The notes beneath the pieces were generated by a model. The model was not told where the DNA came from and searched no databases. It saw nothing but the letters and a program-made list of their open reading frames with translations. Source: Symbiodinium microadriaticum (lineage: Eukaryota; Sar; Dinophyceae; Suessiales; Symbiodiniaceae). From it: DNA of 64,000 nt. The first letter of the stretch is position 1, and each line of letters begins with the position of its first letter. Where the stretch lies: assembly GCA_001939145.1 (NCBI GenBank), contig LSRX01000516.1, positions 342,984 through 406,983 on the forward strand, read 5' to 3'. The position numbers were made by a program, and so were the translations under genes. Positions 54,302-64,000 of this stretch are shown here, piece by piece.

Positions 54302-57300
54302 CTTTTTATATCTATATTATACAATATCATGTAAAAATACAAAGTATATATGGTATACATACAAGGGCCTACTTCTTTGATGAGGGTCAGTGCACAGTTG
54401 TCGCCCTGTCATGTAGGCACCTTTTAGTCAACCTAGAGGCGCCACATCTCAAATGTCTTATCCTCGTTGCCCATGCACCCTCGGCTCCGCAGGACCCGGA
54501 GGGCATTGTTGCTGCCTTCTGGCGGGATAGGACAGAGGAAATTCGCAAGGTCCCGGGTCGTCTGCCACTTCTGGTTTTAGCCGATGCTAACAGTAGGCTC
54601 GGTTGTCAGGAAAGCCCAGCTATTGGCTCCGAAGGCGCTGAAACTGAAACTGTCGCCGGCTCCCGGTTTCATGATTTTCTGCTTCTCCACAGCCTGCTCC
54701 TCCCCGCCACTATGAACGATTTTCATACTGGTCCCTCTTGGACGTGGTGCAGTGCGCTGGGGGACTATCACAGGCTCGATTACATCGCCATACCACAGGC
54801 ATGGTCGAGATTTCAGCTCCACTCCTTCACATGGCCAGAAATAGAGGTGATGCAAAAGAGACAAGACCATATACCTGTGCGACTCTCTTGCCTTTTTGGG
54901 CTGCGTACCAAAGGTGGCACCAGCCCAAGCGCCACTTTCAAGCGTAAGGCTTGCAGGCCTAATGACCTCGACCCGAGCCTTGATCAAGGGCTTTTCTTGG
55001 ATCGTTTGCGAAGCCAGGCCCTTCCTGCATGGGACACGGATGTTGACTCACATTTTGCCCAGCTTGTACGTGAGTGGCAAGAAGCTGGACGAGCTGTCAC
55101 CTCCCGTACTCCTGCCCCGCCAAGACAATCCTTTCTAACCGAGGCTACTCTACAGCTCGTGGAAGTTAGGAAAGGCATTCGTCTTTACCTGAAGCAAGAA
55201 GAGGCAGAGTTGAGATGCCGGTACACCAGGATAGGCTTTGGTGCTTTTTTCTTGAATGTTCAAGGCCGGAGCGTTGACGCACGGGCCGGCCGGCAAGTGG
55301 AGCGTTGGCTCCGGGACATCCACATCAGCATTGCCCGGGCCTGGTCCTTCTTGGGACACACCTGTCGAGCCCTCCGTGATGCGGTTCGCACAGATCGCAA
55401 CCGCTACCTTGACCAACTTGCCAGAGATGTTGGTCTGGCTGACGTGAGCTGTCCTCAACAGTTGTACCGTCGTGTCCGCAAAGCCTTCCCCAAAGCCGCG
55501 ACTTCTAGACGTACCAAATTCACTTCGCTCCCTGCAGTGGAGCTCTTGGATGGAAGTCTAGCTCCTACAAACGCTGCAAAGGAGCAGCGATGGCGCGAGC
55601 ACTTTGCCGAGCAAGAGTCTGGAGTCCCGGTTGATGCCCAAAAATTCCAACACCTCCTCACGGCTGCAGATGCTCATCGATCCGGTGCTGCAGTATGTTT
55701 CGATTCGGCCATGCTCCCCAGCCTGTTGTCCCTCGAAACCACCATCCTTGGGCTGCAGAGAGCCAAGGCTGCTGGGGCCGACGGTATAACAGCTGAACTT
55801 CTAAGGGTCGCTCCCCTGGACTCAGCCAGGCGCTTGGTGTCGCTTCATCTCAAAAGCACCCTCACAACCAGTTGAGTATAAGGGAGGGTCTCTTATGACC
55901 CTCGCAAAAAAGGCCAGTGCAGCCTTCAGCTGCAACAAATATCGAAGCATCTTGTTGTCAAGCGTTCCAGGCAAAATCTTTCACAGGGAGCTCCGTAGTA
56001 AGCTGGCACCAGCCCTTCAGGCCATTTGCCCAGAGCTTCATGGAGGTGTTCGTCCAGGAATTGGTGTGGATACTATTTCCCTTGCCATCAAATGCTTCAG
56101 AGCACTTTCTGTCAAGACCGGGCTTCTTCCTGCTGTGGTCTTTTACGATGTCCGGGCAGCTTACTACCAAGTATTAAGGGAATGCTTGACAGGAGCAACA
56201 GCCGATGACCGCATTTTGCTGAGGCTTTTCCATAGGCTAGGTGTACCCCATGATGCCTTTCAAGAACTTAAGGACCACCTTTCCAGCCTTGCGTTCTTGG
56301 TTGACTGCGGCTGTACCCCACACGCCATTGCCGTCATCCAGGAAGTGTTCACGGGGACCTGGTTCAGACTTGACCATACGGTCCCACTAGTCGCTACTGC
56401 AGCCGGCGTGCGGCCAGGTGACCCGTTGGCCGATCTCCTCTTCGCAGTGAGCTTCAGCGCATACGTTAAGTCTGTTGCCACTGCCCTAGACCAGAAGGGC
56501 CTTCAGACAGTTCTTCCTGCCTGTACCAGTCCTATGCCATGGGGTGATCCCATTGAGGAGCAGCCTCTGAGCCCTGCCTCTTGGGCTGATGATTTTGCGG
56601 CTATGCATTCTGCGACCGAGCCGGCACGGCTGGTAGATTGTGTTCGCCTCGCCACTGAAGTGTACCTTGCACATGCTACGGCGAATGGCATCGAACTCGC
56701 CTTCGCGCCGGACAAAACAGCCGCCGTTCTGCCCCCCAAGGTCTGCTTCAGGCAAGAGCTCGGTGTAGTGCGCGAGGGAGACTCCTATTATCTCCCAGTG
56801 TGTGATGGCATCACAGGAAAGATCCAGCAGATGCCTGTGGTGCAAGCCTACAAACATCTTGGTGGCATTGTCACAGCTGCTGGTACTGCTTCGCCAGAGA
56901 TTTATTTTCGACACTCTCAGGCCTGCTGGACCCTTCGCCCACTACGAGGCATCCTTTTCGGCAATCCCAGCATTCCTTTGCCTACCAGGCGCCTTCTTCT
57001 GCAGTCGCTGGTGACCTCCAAGTTTGCTTTCGGATCTGCTACCTTGGAGCTTCACGTTGCCAGCCATTGGCGGCTATGGGCCAGACTTTATACGGCAATT
57101 TTTCGTGCCCTGCAGCCCCGTTCAGCGCTGCTTAATAAGCTGCACTCGTACGATGTGTTGAGGCATGCCGCAGCCTGTACACCTATCCTTGCCCTTGCCA
57201 AGGCTAGGGCCAGCTTTCTTGCCAGGCTCAGCAAACATGGGCCTCAGGTCCTGAGGCACCTCCTTTGGCTCCAGTGGGAGGCCTCGCCGGAGAAGTCATG

Positions 57301-60300
57301 GTTAGGCCAGTTGGTTGGTGACATCCAGCATGTTGCTCAGTACTGTGATGGAGCTAAAGTACTGCTCAGTAGCTCCAAGCCCCTCCATGCACTCCTTGCA
57401 GCGATGAGCGAGGAGCCCACCTGGTGGTTGAGACAGATCCGCGCTGCCATCCGCATTTGCCTTGAAGACCTTGACAACTGGCAGCCCTCTGCTGCTGCCG
57501 ATGCGCCAGGTCTGGATGATGCCGGGGGTCCGGAGGGTGTTCCATCCCCTGCCTTCCCCTGTCCTTTTTGCGAGGCTAGTTTCCCTCTGAGGAAACATCT
57601 GGGTGTGCACCTTGCCCGTACACATGCTGTGGTTTCGCCGTCACGCCTGTATGCCGCACATCCAACGTGCATCGTGTGTCTGAGATATTTTCATACTGTG
57701 CCCAGACTGCAGCAGCATTTCAAGGCCTCCAAATCCTGCCTTCTTCGTGCAACTGAGCTGATGCCGCCCATGGCACTAACCGAGGTCAAAGAAGTTGAGT
57801 CTGCCGACAAAACCCGGCTTCGCTTGTTGAAGGCCGGCGCTTGGCAGCAGTATACTTCAGCCCTGCCGATCCTTAAGGCACATGGGCCAGTCCAGCCCTC
57901 GCGTGATGAGCTAAGAAGCTGGCTTGAGGAGGACGCCCCTCTTTCTTTGCTTGCCGACCCCGCCGTGGATTTATCGGTCAGAGACTGGGTTCGATCCGAG
58001 GCAAGCTATACCACCAAGGAGCCTGCTCGCTTAGGTACCGTTTCCTTTTGGAGCCGCAGGATAGGTAGGAATGCCTAGTTGGATTCGACTCCTTTGGACA
58101 TCGGGAGAGACGGCTTTTCCCTTGCCGGTTACATCTCGCTCGTTTGTCCCTGGTACAGTTCGTTTGTCGACCAGATGGCAAACCGTGCTCAGATTTCTGC
58201 TCCGGTTTCGCCGAGTGCATACTGAGCACGAGCCTTGAATTTAATGCATGATTTTTGTGACGCGTCTGTTGACTCTATGGTCTCCCGAAGGCGTTTCGAA
58301 GCGGTTCCAGCAAAAACTCTCGCTCTTTTCCCTTGAGCCAAATACGCGTTGCGTTGGCTTCTCTCTCTGCAAAGAAAACACTACAAACCACCACCCCTCA
58401 TCTCGTCGAAGAATACATACAAGGGAGCAGAAAGGGAGGCCTAGCAGGTCGGGGAACCTGGGCTGAAGCCCACGATCAGAGCCCCCAAAACAGCCCCCCG
58501 GAAAACTCCGATGGGCCTTGCTTGGGGCGGTTTAGGGTTTTAGGTTTTAGGGTTTAGGGTTTTAGGGTATAGGGTTTAGGGTTTAGGGTTTTAGGTTTTA
58601 GGGTGGGCCTTGCTTGGGGCAGGCTTGCAGCACGGTGTCCAAGATGTACTCGTCGGCAATATCTTCGTTGTCCTGCCTCACGGTGCAGAGGACCTGCAGG
58701 GAACAGGCCGAAAATCACCGCCCATCCTACGTTATCGGCTCGTAGTCCATATGCAATCGTACCTGTAGTATTCGTATACCCCCAAACACCCGCGGTTTTC
58801 CTTCATTCCTCCTTCCACCTGATCTTGATCACTGCAGCCATACGCATACAGAAGAGGAAGCCCTTAAACCCCTAACTTTAAGTCCAAAAATTAAAGAAGC
58901 TGCCTGCTTCATCCGGCTCGTGGCGCGCGGCGGGCGCAGGGTGGGCCGAGCTGGCTGAAAGAAGCCAGCACCTGGTCTCATCCCACAAAGCCGTACTTTA
59001 AGGCTTACTATAGGGATTTAGGGTTTAGGGTTTTGGGTTTAGGAAGGCTTACTATAGGGGTTGGTATACTCTTAAATATTAGGTATAAGGATCAAGGTTT
59101 TCGTAGCATCCTCAGTTGTTTGGGAGGTTTAGGGTCGGGAAGATGGGCGCCTAAACCCTAAACCCTAAACCCTAAACCCCAAAGGGCGACCGGCCCATGA
59201 GCAGCACCTCCAGGTTCTCGGCCGTCCCAGGACACGAAGATCTGCTTCCCAGATCTGGCCAACATAGACGAGAGCCTGGGCTTTTTAGGGCTTCGGGTTT
59301 TAGGAAAGTGTAGGGTTTAGGGTTTAGGAAAGTTTCTGGTCTAGGGCCCCAATCCCTGAACCCCCAAACTTGCTGGGGGGTAGGCGCGACTGCAGCGGGT
59401 GTGCGGCTGCCATGCAGCAGATACAGCTCCTGCGAGAGCTGAAGCACTCGGATTCCGGGCCATCTCTACAGCCTGATGAACATGGCCCTAAACCCTGAAC
59501 CCTGAACCCTAAACCCTAAGCCCTAAGCCCCAAAACCCCCGAAGAACCTAACCAGATGCAAGAGAAAAGACAGAAGGAGCCCTGAGGCCTCCATGGCAGA
59601 GAAGATGCTCAACAGATCTCCGCGGCAAGCGAGCTACTGGGGCCGGAGAGCATACCGCCCACGTCTGAGCTTCGGCTTCCGAGCTCCGATGGCTGCGACG
59701 AAGGGATCCGATGCAGCTCAAGAGGGTTCTGGGATTGCTAAGGCCATAGATGAGCAGATGCGCAACCGACATCATCCCTGGCATCCTGCGCTAAACATCT
59801 CGGCTTCTCCCGTAGCCCCTAGACTCTAAACCCAAACTCTTTAAAAAACAGCCCTTGAACCCTTGGAACTCTGGAAAACCTGCAAAACCACGTAAAAGCC
59901 CTCAGAAGCCAAAATCCTTTGAAACCCTCTGAAATCTCTTAAAACCCCTTTTTTGAAAAGTACCCCCAAACCCTAACCTCTAAATCTCTAAACCCTAGAA
60001 ACCCTAAACTCCAAATCCCCAAAACCCCCTAAACCCCAAACCCTAACCCCTAAACCCTAAAAATCCTGGATGACCCCGAGGCTCGCGCTCCCGAAGCCTC
60101 AACCTGGCGCAGAGTCGCCGCTGCGTTTGAAGGGGGGAAATTGTGAGGTTTGGAGGTTCAGGGTGTCGGGTTTATGGTTTAGGGTTTAGGGTTTAGGGGT
60201 TTTGGGGTTTAGGTTTAGGGGTTTTGGGTTTGGGTTTGGTGTTTGTGAGGGCTTTTGGGGTTTATCTACGGGTTTCGGGTTGAGGGTATGAAGGCTTATG

Positions 60301-63300
60301 AGGCTTGTAAGGTTCTGCACAACATCTTGAGTGTTCGGGTCTTGAGAAATTTCGATCTTTGGGGCTTTAGCGCTTCGTTGCTTTGGGGTGTGTACTTCTG
60401 CCTGTAGCCTGTGTGTGCCCCCATCTTTTCAAAAGCGCGCCTGCGCCTGCTTTTCAGCTGCCAGCTCCTCGACTTGCTTCTCCATGGCCTCCAGCTCCCT
60501 CTCCTCTTGGAGCACCACCTGAAAGGAAAGGGAACTCCAGAGTTCCCATCCCGGCAAGAAAAGACCGAGCCCGCCTCTTCCCTGCGCTCCTGGGCCACCT
60601 GGAGCAGCTCCTGAGCCCTCTGCTCCGCAGCCTCCAGGCTCTCTTGCGCCTCGCTTTGCAGCGTCTTGCGGCGCTCCTCCGACTCTGCAAGGAGCTCCCG
60701 CGCACGCTCCTGGGCCCGCAGCTCCAGGGCCTCTCCCTCCTTCTGCTCCTCCACCAGAAGAGTCTGGCGACGCTTCAAAGCCAAGGCCATCATCTCCTCC
60801 GCTCGCTTCTCCAAGGCCTCCATCTCCCGCTGCTCTTGCAAAATCACCTGCTCGCGGCTGCGCAGCTTGGCTTTCAGGTCCTCCTCGCCGGCCCTCAGCG
60901 CCAACTCCCTGACACGCAAAGCAGAGGACAACTGCTGCTCCGTCTTGGCCTCCCCCAGAAACTCCCGCTCTTGGTGCTCCTGCTGGCTCCTTAAGCTCTG
61001 CTCCCGAGCAGCCAGCTGAGCCTCCCACTTGGAGACTTCCAGGGCCGCCTGGTCTTCCATCTCCCGAGTCAAACTGTCCTGCCGGATGGCGTTGGCCACG
61101 GCCTGCTGGGCTTCCTCGCGGCTTAAGGTGGCCAAGCTCTGCTCATTTCGGAGCTTCCGTAGATCACCCTGGACCTCCTCCAGCGCGGCCTCCCGAGCGT
61201 AGAAGCCCCGAGCTGCCGCTTCTTCCGTCTCCGCCTTCGCGGCAGACACTGCAGGGAAGAGAAGCTCCCGCTCCTGCGTCTCGTAGCGCGCGTGGAACGC
61301 GGCCTCGTGCTCCCGATCACGGAGCTCACTCTGGGACAGGATCTCCTTCTCCCGCTGCTGCAGCAACTCCTCCCAGTTCTTCACCTCCTTTGCCGCCGCC
61401 TCCTCGCACTCGGAAGTGACTTGCTCCCTTGCCTTGGCCATTTCAAGCTTCTCCTCCGCTTCGTCTAAGGCAACAGACGCTTTCGTCTGCTCTTCCCGGA
61501 TCTTCTGCAGCTCCGAGGCCACCTCCTCCATGGCAGACTCCCGTGCATAGAACCCTCGCGCTGCAGCTTCCTCCTTCTCAACTCTGGCTGCTGCAAGGGC
61601 CGGCAGCAAGCTTTCCTGCTCCTCGGTCTCGTAGCGCAGCTGCATCTCTGCGGTGCGTTCGCAAAGACGAGCCTCCGCCTCCTCCGAAGCCGCAAGGAGC
61701 TGCATCTTCTCCTCCCGAACCTCCTCGAGCTCCGACGCGACCTCCTCCGTCGCGGCCTCCTGGGCATAGAAGCCACGCGCTGTCGCTTCTTCCGTCTCGG
61801 CCTTGGCCGCGGCCACGGCAGGAAGCAAGACCTCCTGCTCCTGCTTCTCGCACATGGCCTTGAGCTCCTCACTCTGGGAGCTCTCCTCTCGCCCAGCGGA
61901 GCCGGCATGGGAGCTCTGGGCCTCCTCTGAAGCCTTGCTCTGCTCTTCCTCGAGCTTTTTTGGCTCGGACATCTCCTCCACCGTCACACTTTCAGCAGCG
62001 CCACCAAGCACCGCAGATGCGGCTTGGCTCATTAGCTCTTGGGGACCTTGCGCCAGGGCGGCAGACCCACCTTCCAGGCCTCCAAGAAACCCCGAGGCAT
62101 CGGAAGCCAAGGGCACTGAAGCTCCGGCGACCACACCTCCGTTTGCCAGAAACCCACCAACGCCAGGCCCGCCAAGCCCGCCAAGCTCTCCGGCCCGGAC
62201 CGCCAAGTTGGGAGCCGGGTTGCCGCCAGGCTGATAGCCCGGCTGAAGCGGCGCAGACTCTGCTGACGGCTGCGAGCCGGGCTGAACAAGTGCTCCGCCT
62301 TGCGGCATCTGAGACTGGAGCTGGGATGTCTGAGAGTAGCCAGGCTCAAACGGACTCTGCGCTGGATAAGAAGATCCTTGCTGCTGAAGATGTGCGGGCA
62401 CTTGTGGCATGTGAGGAAAAGCTCCCTGCTGACCTCCTGCCTGTGCTGCTTGTTGCTGCGTGGCTTGGAGCATCTGTGAGTGGCCAGACAGCTGACTCGC
62501 CTCGGCTTGTGCGGAGGCATGCAGATAGCCTGGCTGCTGAAGATGTGCAGATCCCTGTGCTGCTGACACTTGTGGGTATCCCGGCTGCTGACATTGCGTT
62601 GGTCCGGATCCCAGCATCTGTGGGTAGCCTGGCTGCTGAAGATGTGCCGGACCTGGACCTTGCCGTGAAAACACTTGTGGATACCCCGGCTGCTGGAAAG
62701 GTGCTGGTCCGGAAGCTGGCGGCCCGCCGGAATACCCTGGCTGCTGAAACTGCGCGGGTCCGGATGCTGATGGCATCTGTGAATAGCTTGGCTGCTGAAG
62801 GTGTGCAGAGCCAGGCGCTGAGGACATCTGTGGGTGCCCTGTCTGCTGAAATGATGCTGGTCCGGCTGCTGAAGTCGAGGGATGAAGGTGTGCAGGACCA
62901 TGCGCTGAGTTGGGATACCCTGACTGCTGGAGTGCTGGTGCGCCTGCTGATGTCAAATGGCCTGGCTGCTGAGACTGTGCATGCACTTGCGCCTGGGGCA
63001 GGTGCGTAGAGCTTGGCTGCTGAAATGGAGTCTGCGACAAGGTGCCCTGCTGGAGCTGCGCTTGCACGGCCCCTCGCCGAGTGTTTTGGGATGTCTGAGG
63101 GTAGCCGCTCGCCAGCGACTCCTGGAAGTATCCCTGCTGAAACCCTTCCTCTGCAAGAGGAGTCCTCGGAGGCCGCGAGGGCGCGTGGGCTGCCTCTTGT
63201 TGCGCGGCTTGCGACTGCACCTCCACCAGCTTCTGCTGCAGCTGCTGCAGGTGCTGCCGTCGTTCCCGAAGCTCCTCTGAAGGTAATGTAAAAGTGTCGG

Positions 63301-63560
63301 TAAAATTTGTGGAAGAGCGTGCTTGGACCACCCAGAGGCAGAGAACCGCTGGAAGAACCCGGAAGCCCAAAACAAAAAAAAAAACGATGCACCCCGCCCA
63401 AAGACACCTAGTCCGGGTCCCTGGGTCCTGCAGCTCCTGATCCACTTGGCCGAGATCCCCGGCACCCGGCGACCTGCAGAGGAGACTTGGGACTTGGGCT
63501 AACAATCATGATATTTACAATAGCAATAATAATCATGATTTAATCATGATAATAATGATA

Positions 63561-63599
<39 letters not shown>

Positions 63600-64000
63600 G
63601 TAATAAGAAGAAGAAGAATAGTAGTAATAGTAATAATGATATAACAATAATATACTCCCACCTCTCAGCCGTAGAGGCCGAGGAGACTCGTTCAAGGTGC
63701 ATAGGCTGCATAAACGCGGCTCTCAAAGGTGCAGCGCCTGCACCAAGGCTCTTTGAATCAGACCGTGCGCCTCGAACGGCCAGGGCTCGCCACGTGCACC
63801 TCGAAGCCTTGAGAGGCCAACCGCCTCAGCCAGAGCTTCGTGCTTCGACTCCTGCTTTTTATTGTGGAGCTCCTTTGCTCCCCTCTGAAAGCGTGCTTCA
63901 AAATGAAATGTCGGCAATTCCTCCCTTGAAAACTCTCTGCCAACGAGGGCGGGTTCTAAGCGCCTGGCACGAAGCCCAGACGCAGTGGTCGAACTGCTCT
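51902..64000 (-). CDS. Large multi-exon gene: Gln/Pro-repeat and coiled-coil protein (5' partial)
   Basis: Exons whose phases all match: 63800-64000 (may start inside the window), 63408-63473, 60572-63276, 60437-60518, 60066-60120, 59374-59463, 59191-59275, 58625-58693, 53654-53720, 52782-52863, 52566-52672, 52263-52392, 51902-52029 (stop TAA). Donors are about five GT, five GC and two GA, plus one GG/GC junction that cannot be placed exactly. About 1,280 residues. N-terminal: charged helix. Giant exon: repeats of QQPGYPQ/QQSGYP type, a Gly/Ala linker, then long coiled coil with three copies of a block containing ARGFYAR. C-terminal third: globular, e.g. LARSGKQIFVSWDGREPGG, DNEDIADEYILDTVLQ, LQLMRRLGLSETQTEALN. 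The architecture suggests a cytoskeletal or scaffold protein; no named family. A LINE sits antisense in the 53721-58624 intron. Confidence 0.75.
53721..54360. repeat. Telomere-like arrays and TA/GA microsatellite in the large intron
   Basis: TTTAGGG units 53740-53930, CCCTAAA units 54005-54110, then (TA)n and (GA)n at 54234-54300, up to the point where LINE coding sequence begins. Confidence 0.85.
54361..55875 (+). CDS. LINE polyprotein, part 1: endonuclease C-terminus and RT N-terminal region
   Basis: An open frame from 54361 (no start codon; an internal ATG at 54712) to TGA at 55873. The endonuclease C-terminal signatures are visible: VLADANSRLG (GDFNA-like), GDYHRLDYIAIP (RIDYI-like) and QDHIPV (the SDHxPV histidine). 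A linker follows, then the RT leading motif AKAAGADGITAELL. The endonuclease would nick target DNA for target-primed reverse transcription. The frame then ends early; the expected KGG motif of RT continues in the next frame. Confidence 0.82.
   Translation, partial: TRAYFFDEGQCTVVALSCRHLLVNLEAPHLKCLILVAHAPSAPQDPEGIVAAFWRDRTEEIRKVPGRLPLLVLADANSRLGCQESPAIGSEGAETETVAGSRFHDFLLLHSLLLPATMNDFHTGPSWTWCSALGDYHRLDYIAIPQAWSRFQLHSFTWPEIEVMQKRQDHIPVRLSCLFGLRTKGGTSPSATFKRKACRPNDLDPSLDQGLFLDRLRSQALPAWDTDVDSHFAQLVREWQEAGRAVTSRTPAPPRQSFLTEATLQLVEVRKGIRLYLKQEEAELRCRYTRIGFGAFFLNVQGRSVDARAGRQVERWLRDIHISIARAWSFLGHTCRALRDAVRTDRNRYLDQLARDVGLADVSCPQQLYRRVRKAFPKAATSRRTKFTSLPAVELLDGSLAPTNAAKEQRWREHFAEQESGVPVDAQKFQHLLTAADAHRSGAAVCFDSAMLPSLLSLETTILGLQRAKAAGADGITAELLRVAPLDSARRLVSLHLKSTLTTS
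55866..58078 (+). CDS. LINE polyprotein, part 2: reverse transcriptase and zinc fingers
   Basis: Continues part 1 after a one-base frame change; sense sequence VEYKGGSLMTLAKKA precedes the first ATG at 55895. RT motifs in order: CNKYRSILLSS, FYDVRAAYYQV (catalytic Asp), GVRPGDPLADLLF, WADDFAAMHSA (the xxDD box), PDKTAAVLPP and YKHLGGIVTAAG. A thumb and C-terminal region follow, then a C2H2-type finger CPFCEASFPLRKHLGVHLAR (57560-57630) and CIVCLRYFHTVPRLQQHF. About 730 codons. The ADD box in place of YADD/FADD is typical enough of LINEs. Stop TAG at 58078. Confidence 0.9.
58512..58620. repeat. TTTAGGG block flanked by a 17 bp direct duplication
   Basis: TGGGCCTTGCTTGGGGC occurs at 58512-58528 and 58604-58620 with 75 bp of TTTAGGG-type units between. 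The arrangement is that of an insertion with target duplication. It lies 4 bp from the GC donor of the exon 58625-58693. Confidence 0.9.
59000..59059. repeat. TTTAGGG block flanked by a 16 bp direct duplication
   Basis: AAGGCTTACTATAGGG at 59000-59015 and 59044-59059 encloses 28 bp of TTTAGGG-type sequence. Confidence 0.9.
59480..60065. repeat. Intron with telomere-like arrays at both ends
   Basis: CCCTAAA-type units at 59485-59535 and 59960-60062, with open unique sequence between (59548-59784, both strands). The neighbouring exons join in phase without it, so it is treated as intron. Confidence 0.6.
60121..60436. repeat. Intron with TTTAGGG array
   Basis: TTTAGGG units at 60170-60240 on the plus strand, which is CCCTAAA near the 3' end of this intron on the gene strand. 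Confidence 0.75.
63500..63660. repeat. (AAT)n microsatellite with ATCATGATT palindromes
   Basis: AATCATGATT words then about 50 bp of AAT triplets and AAG/AGT runs, in the second intron of the large gene. Confidence 0.93.

Larger units (their letters stand above)
54361..58250 (+). mobile_element. LINE-type retrotransposon, 5' truncated, antisense in an intron
   Basis: Contains the C-terminal part of an AP-type endonuclease, a reverse transcriptase and zinc fingers, in the EN-RT-Zn order of non-LTR elements. The 5' end runs into a TA microsatellite with no ATG, so the endonuclease N-terminus is missing. One frame change occurs near 55860. The 3' end is only approximate (no poly-A tail seen; coding ends at 58078). 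Telomere-like arrays lie close on both sides (54005-54110, 58529-58603). Probably an inactive copy unless the frame break is an assembly error. Confidence 0.85.

Noticed and set aside
58332-58343. Minus-strand TTTGGCTCAAG, the last 11 bases of the dinoflagellate spliced leader
   Set aside because: Only the 3' half matches and no gene begins downstream on that strand. An 11-base chance match is not rare enough across both strands of 64 kb.
59548-59829. Open frames on both strands between exons 60066-60120 and 59374-59463
   Set aside because: The flanking exons already join in phase, and neither strand here has convincing paired splice sites. Could still be an alternative exon.
63964-64000. 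Separate edge exon ending CAG/GCGCTT
   Set aside because: It would leave a 25 bp intron before the next exon. The frame of 63800-63936 is open straight to the window edge, so one exon is simpler.

Overview
The window looks like nuclear DNA of a dinoflagellate, most likely a Symbiodiniaceae-type genome. The signs are: dispersed plant-type telomere repeats (TTTAGGG/CCCTAAA) throughout; coding sequence cut into 50-190 bp exons; introns whose donors are GT, GC or GA; a Ty1/copia-like gag of the kind abundant in these genomes; Crinkler-like (CRN) genes; and a LINE with a C-terminal zinc finger. No bacterial-type operon, rRNA, tRNA or CRISPR was found. Four single N positions (254, 16920, 24244, 45986) mark unresolved or collapsed joins.

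Layout. 0-1 kb: copia-like gag fragment on the minus strand with a primer-binding-site-like motif. 1-14 kb: short exons on both strands inside telomere-like arrays, about 100 bp hairpin (MITE-like) elements and microsatellites. 14.1-17.15 kb: a 3.05 kb element with terminal inverted repeats (TIRs) and a 5 bp target duplication, carrying a CRN-like gene with a kinase-like C-terminus. 17.6-19.7 kb: a minus-strand multi-exon gene. 21.74-24.59 kb: a second, 2.86 kb TIR element with a 5 bp duplication, carrying a CRN/RHS-type P-loop NTPase gene (frameshifted). 24.6-32.0 kb: minus-strand exon clusters and a hairpin-unit tandem repeat. 32.37-36.74 kb: a 411 bp tandem repeat, 10.6 copies. 37-51 kb: scattered exons, microsatellites and AT-rich spacers. 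51.9-64 kb: one minus-strand gene of at least 13 exons whose phases chain consistently to a stop codon, encoding a Gln/Pro-rich, coiled-coil protein of roughly 1,280 residues. A LINE is nested antisense in one of its introns (54.36-58.25 kb).

The most interesting structures are: (1) two CRN-like genes, each the only cargo of a long-TIR element with AG...CT ends and 5 bp target duplications, one apparently splitting a host exon; (2) telomere-like repeats placed preferentially as TTTAGGG at intron 5' ends and CCCTAAA at 3' ends, so many intron ends are mutually complementary; (3) TTTAGGG blocks flanked by 14-17 bp direct duplications, as if inserted; (4) related families of small hairpin elements abutting splice sites. 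Exon calls rest on reading frame, splice-site context and phase agreement seen by eye. No transcript or database evidence was available, and products are mostly unrecognised.
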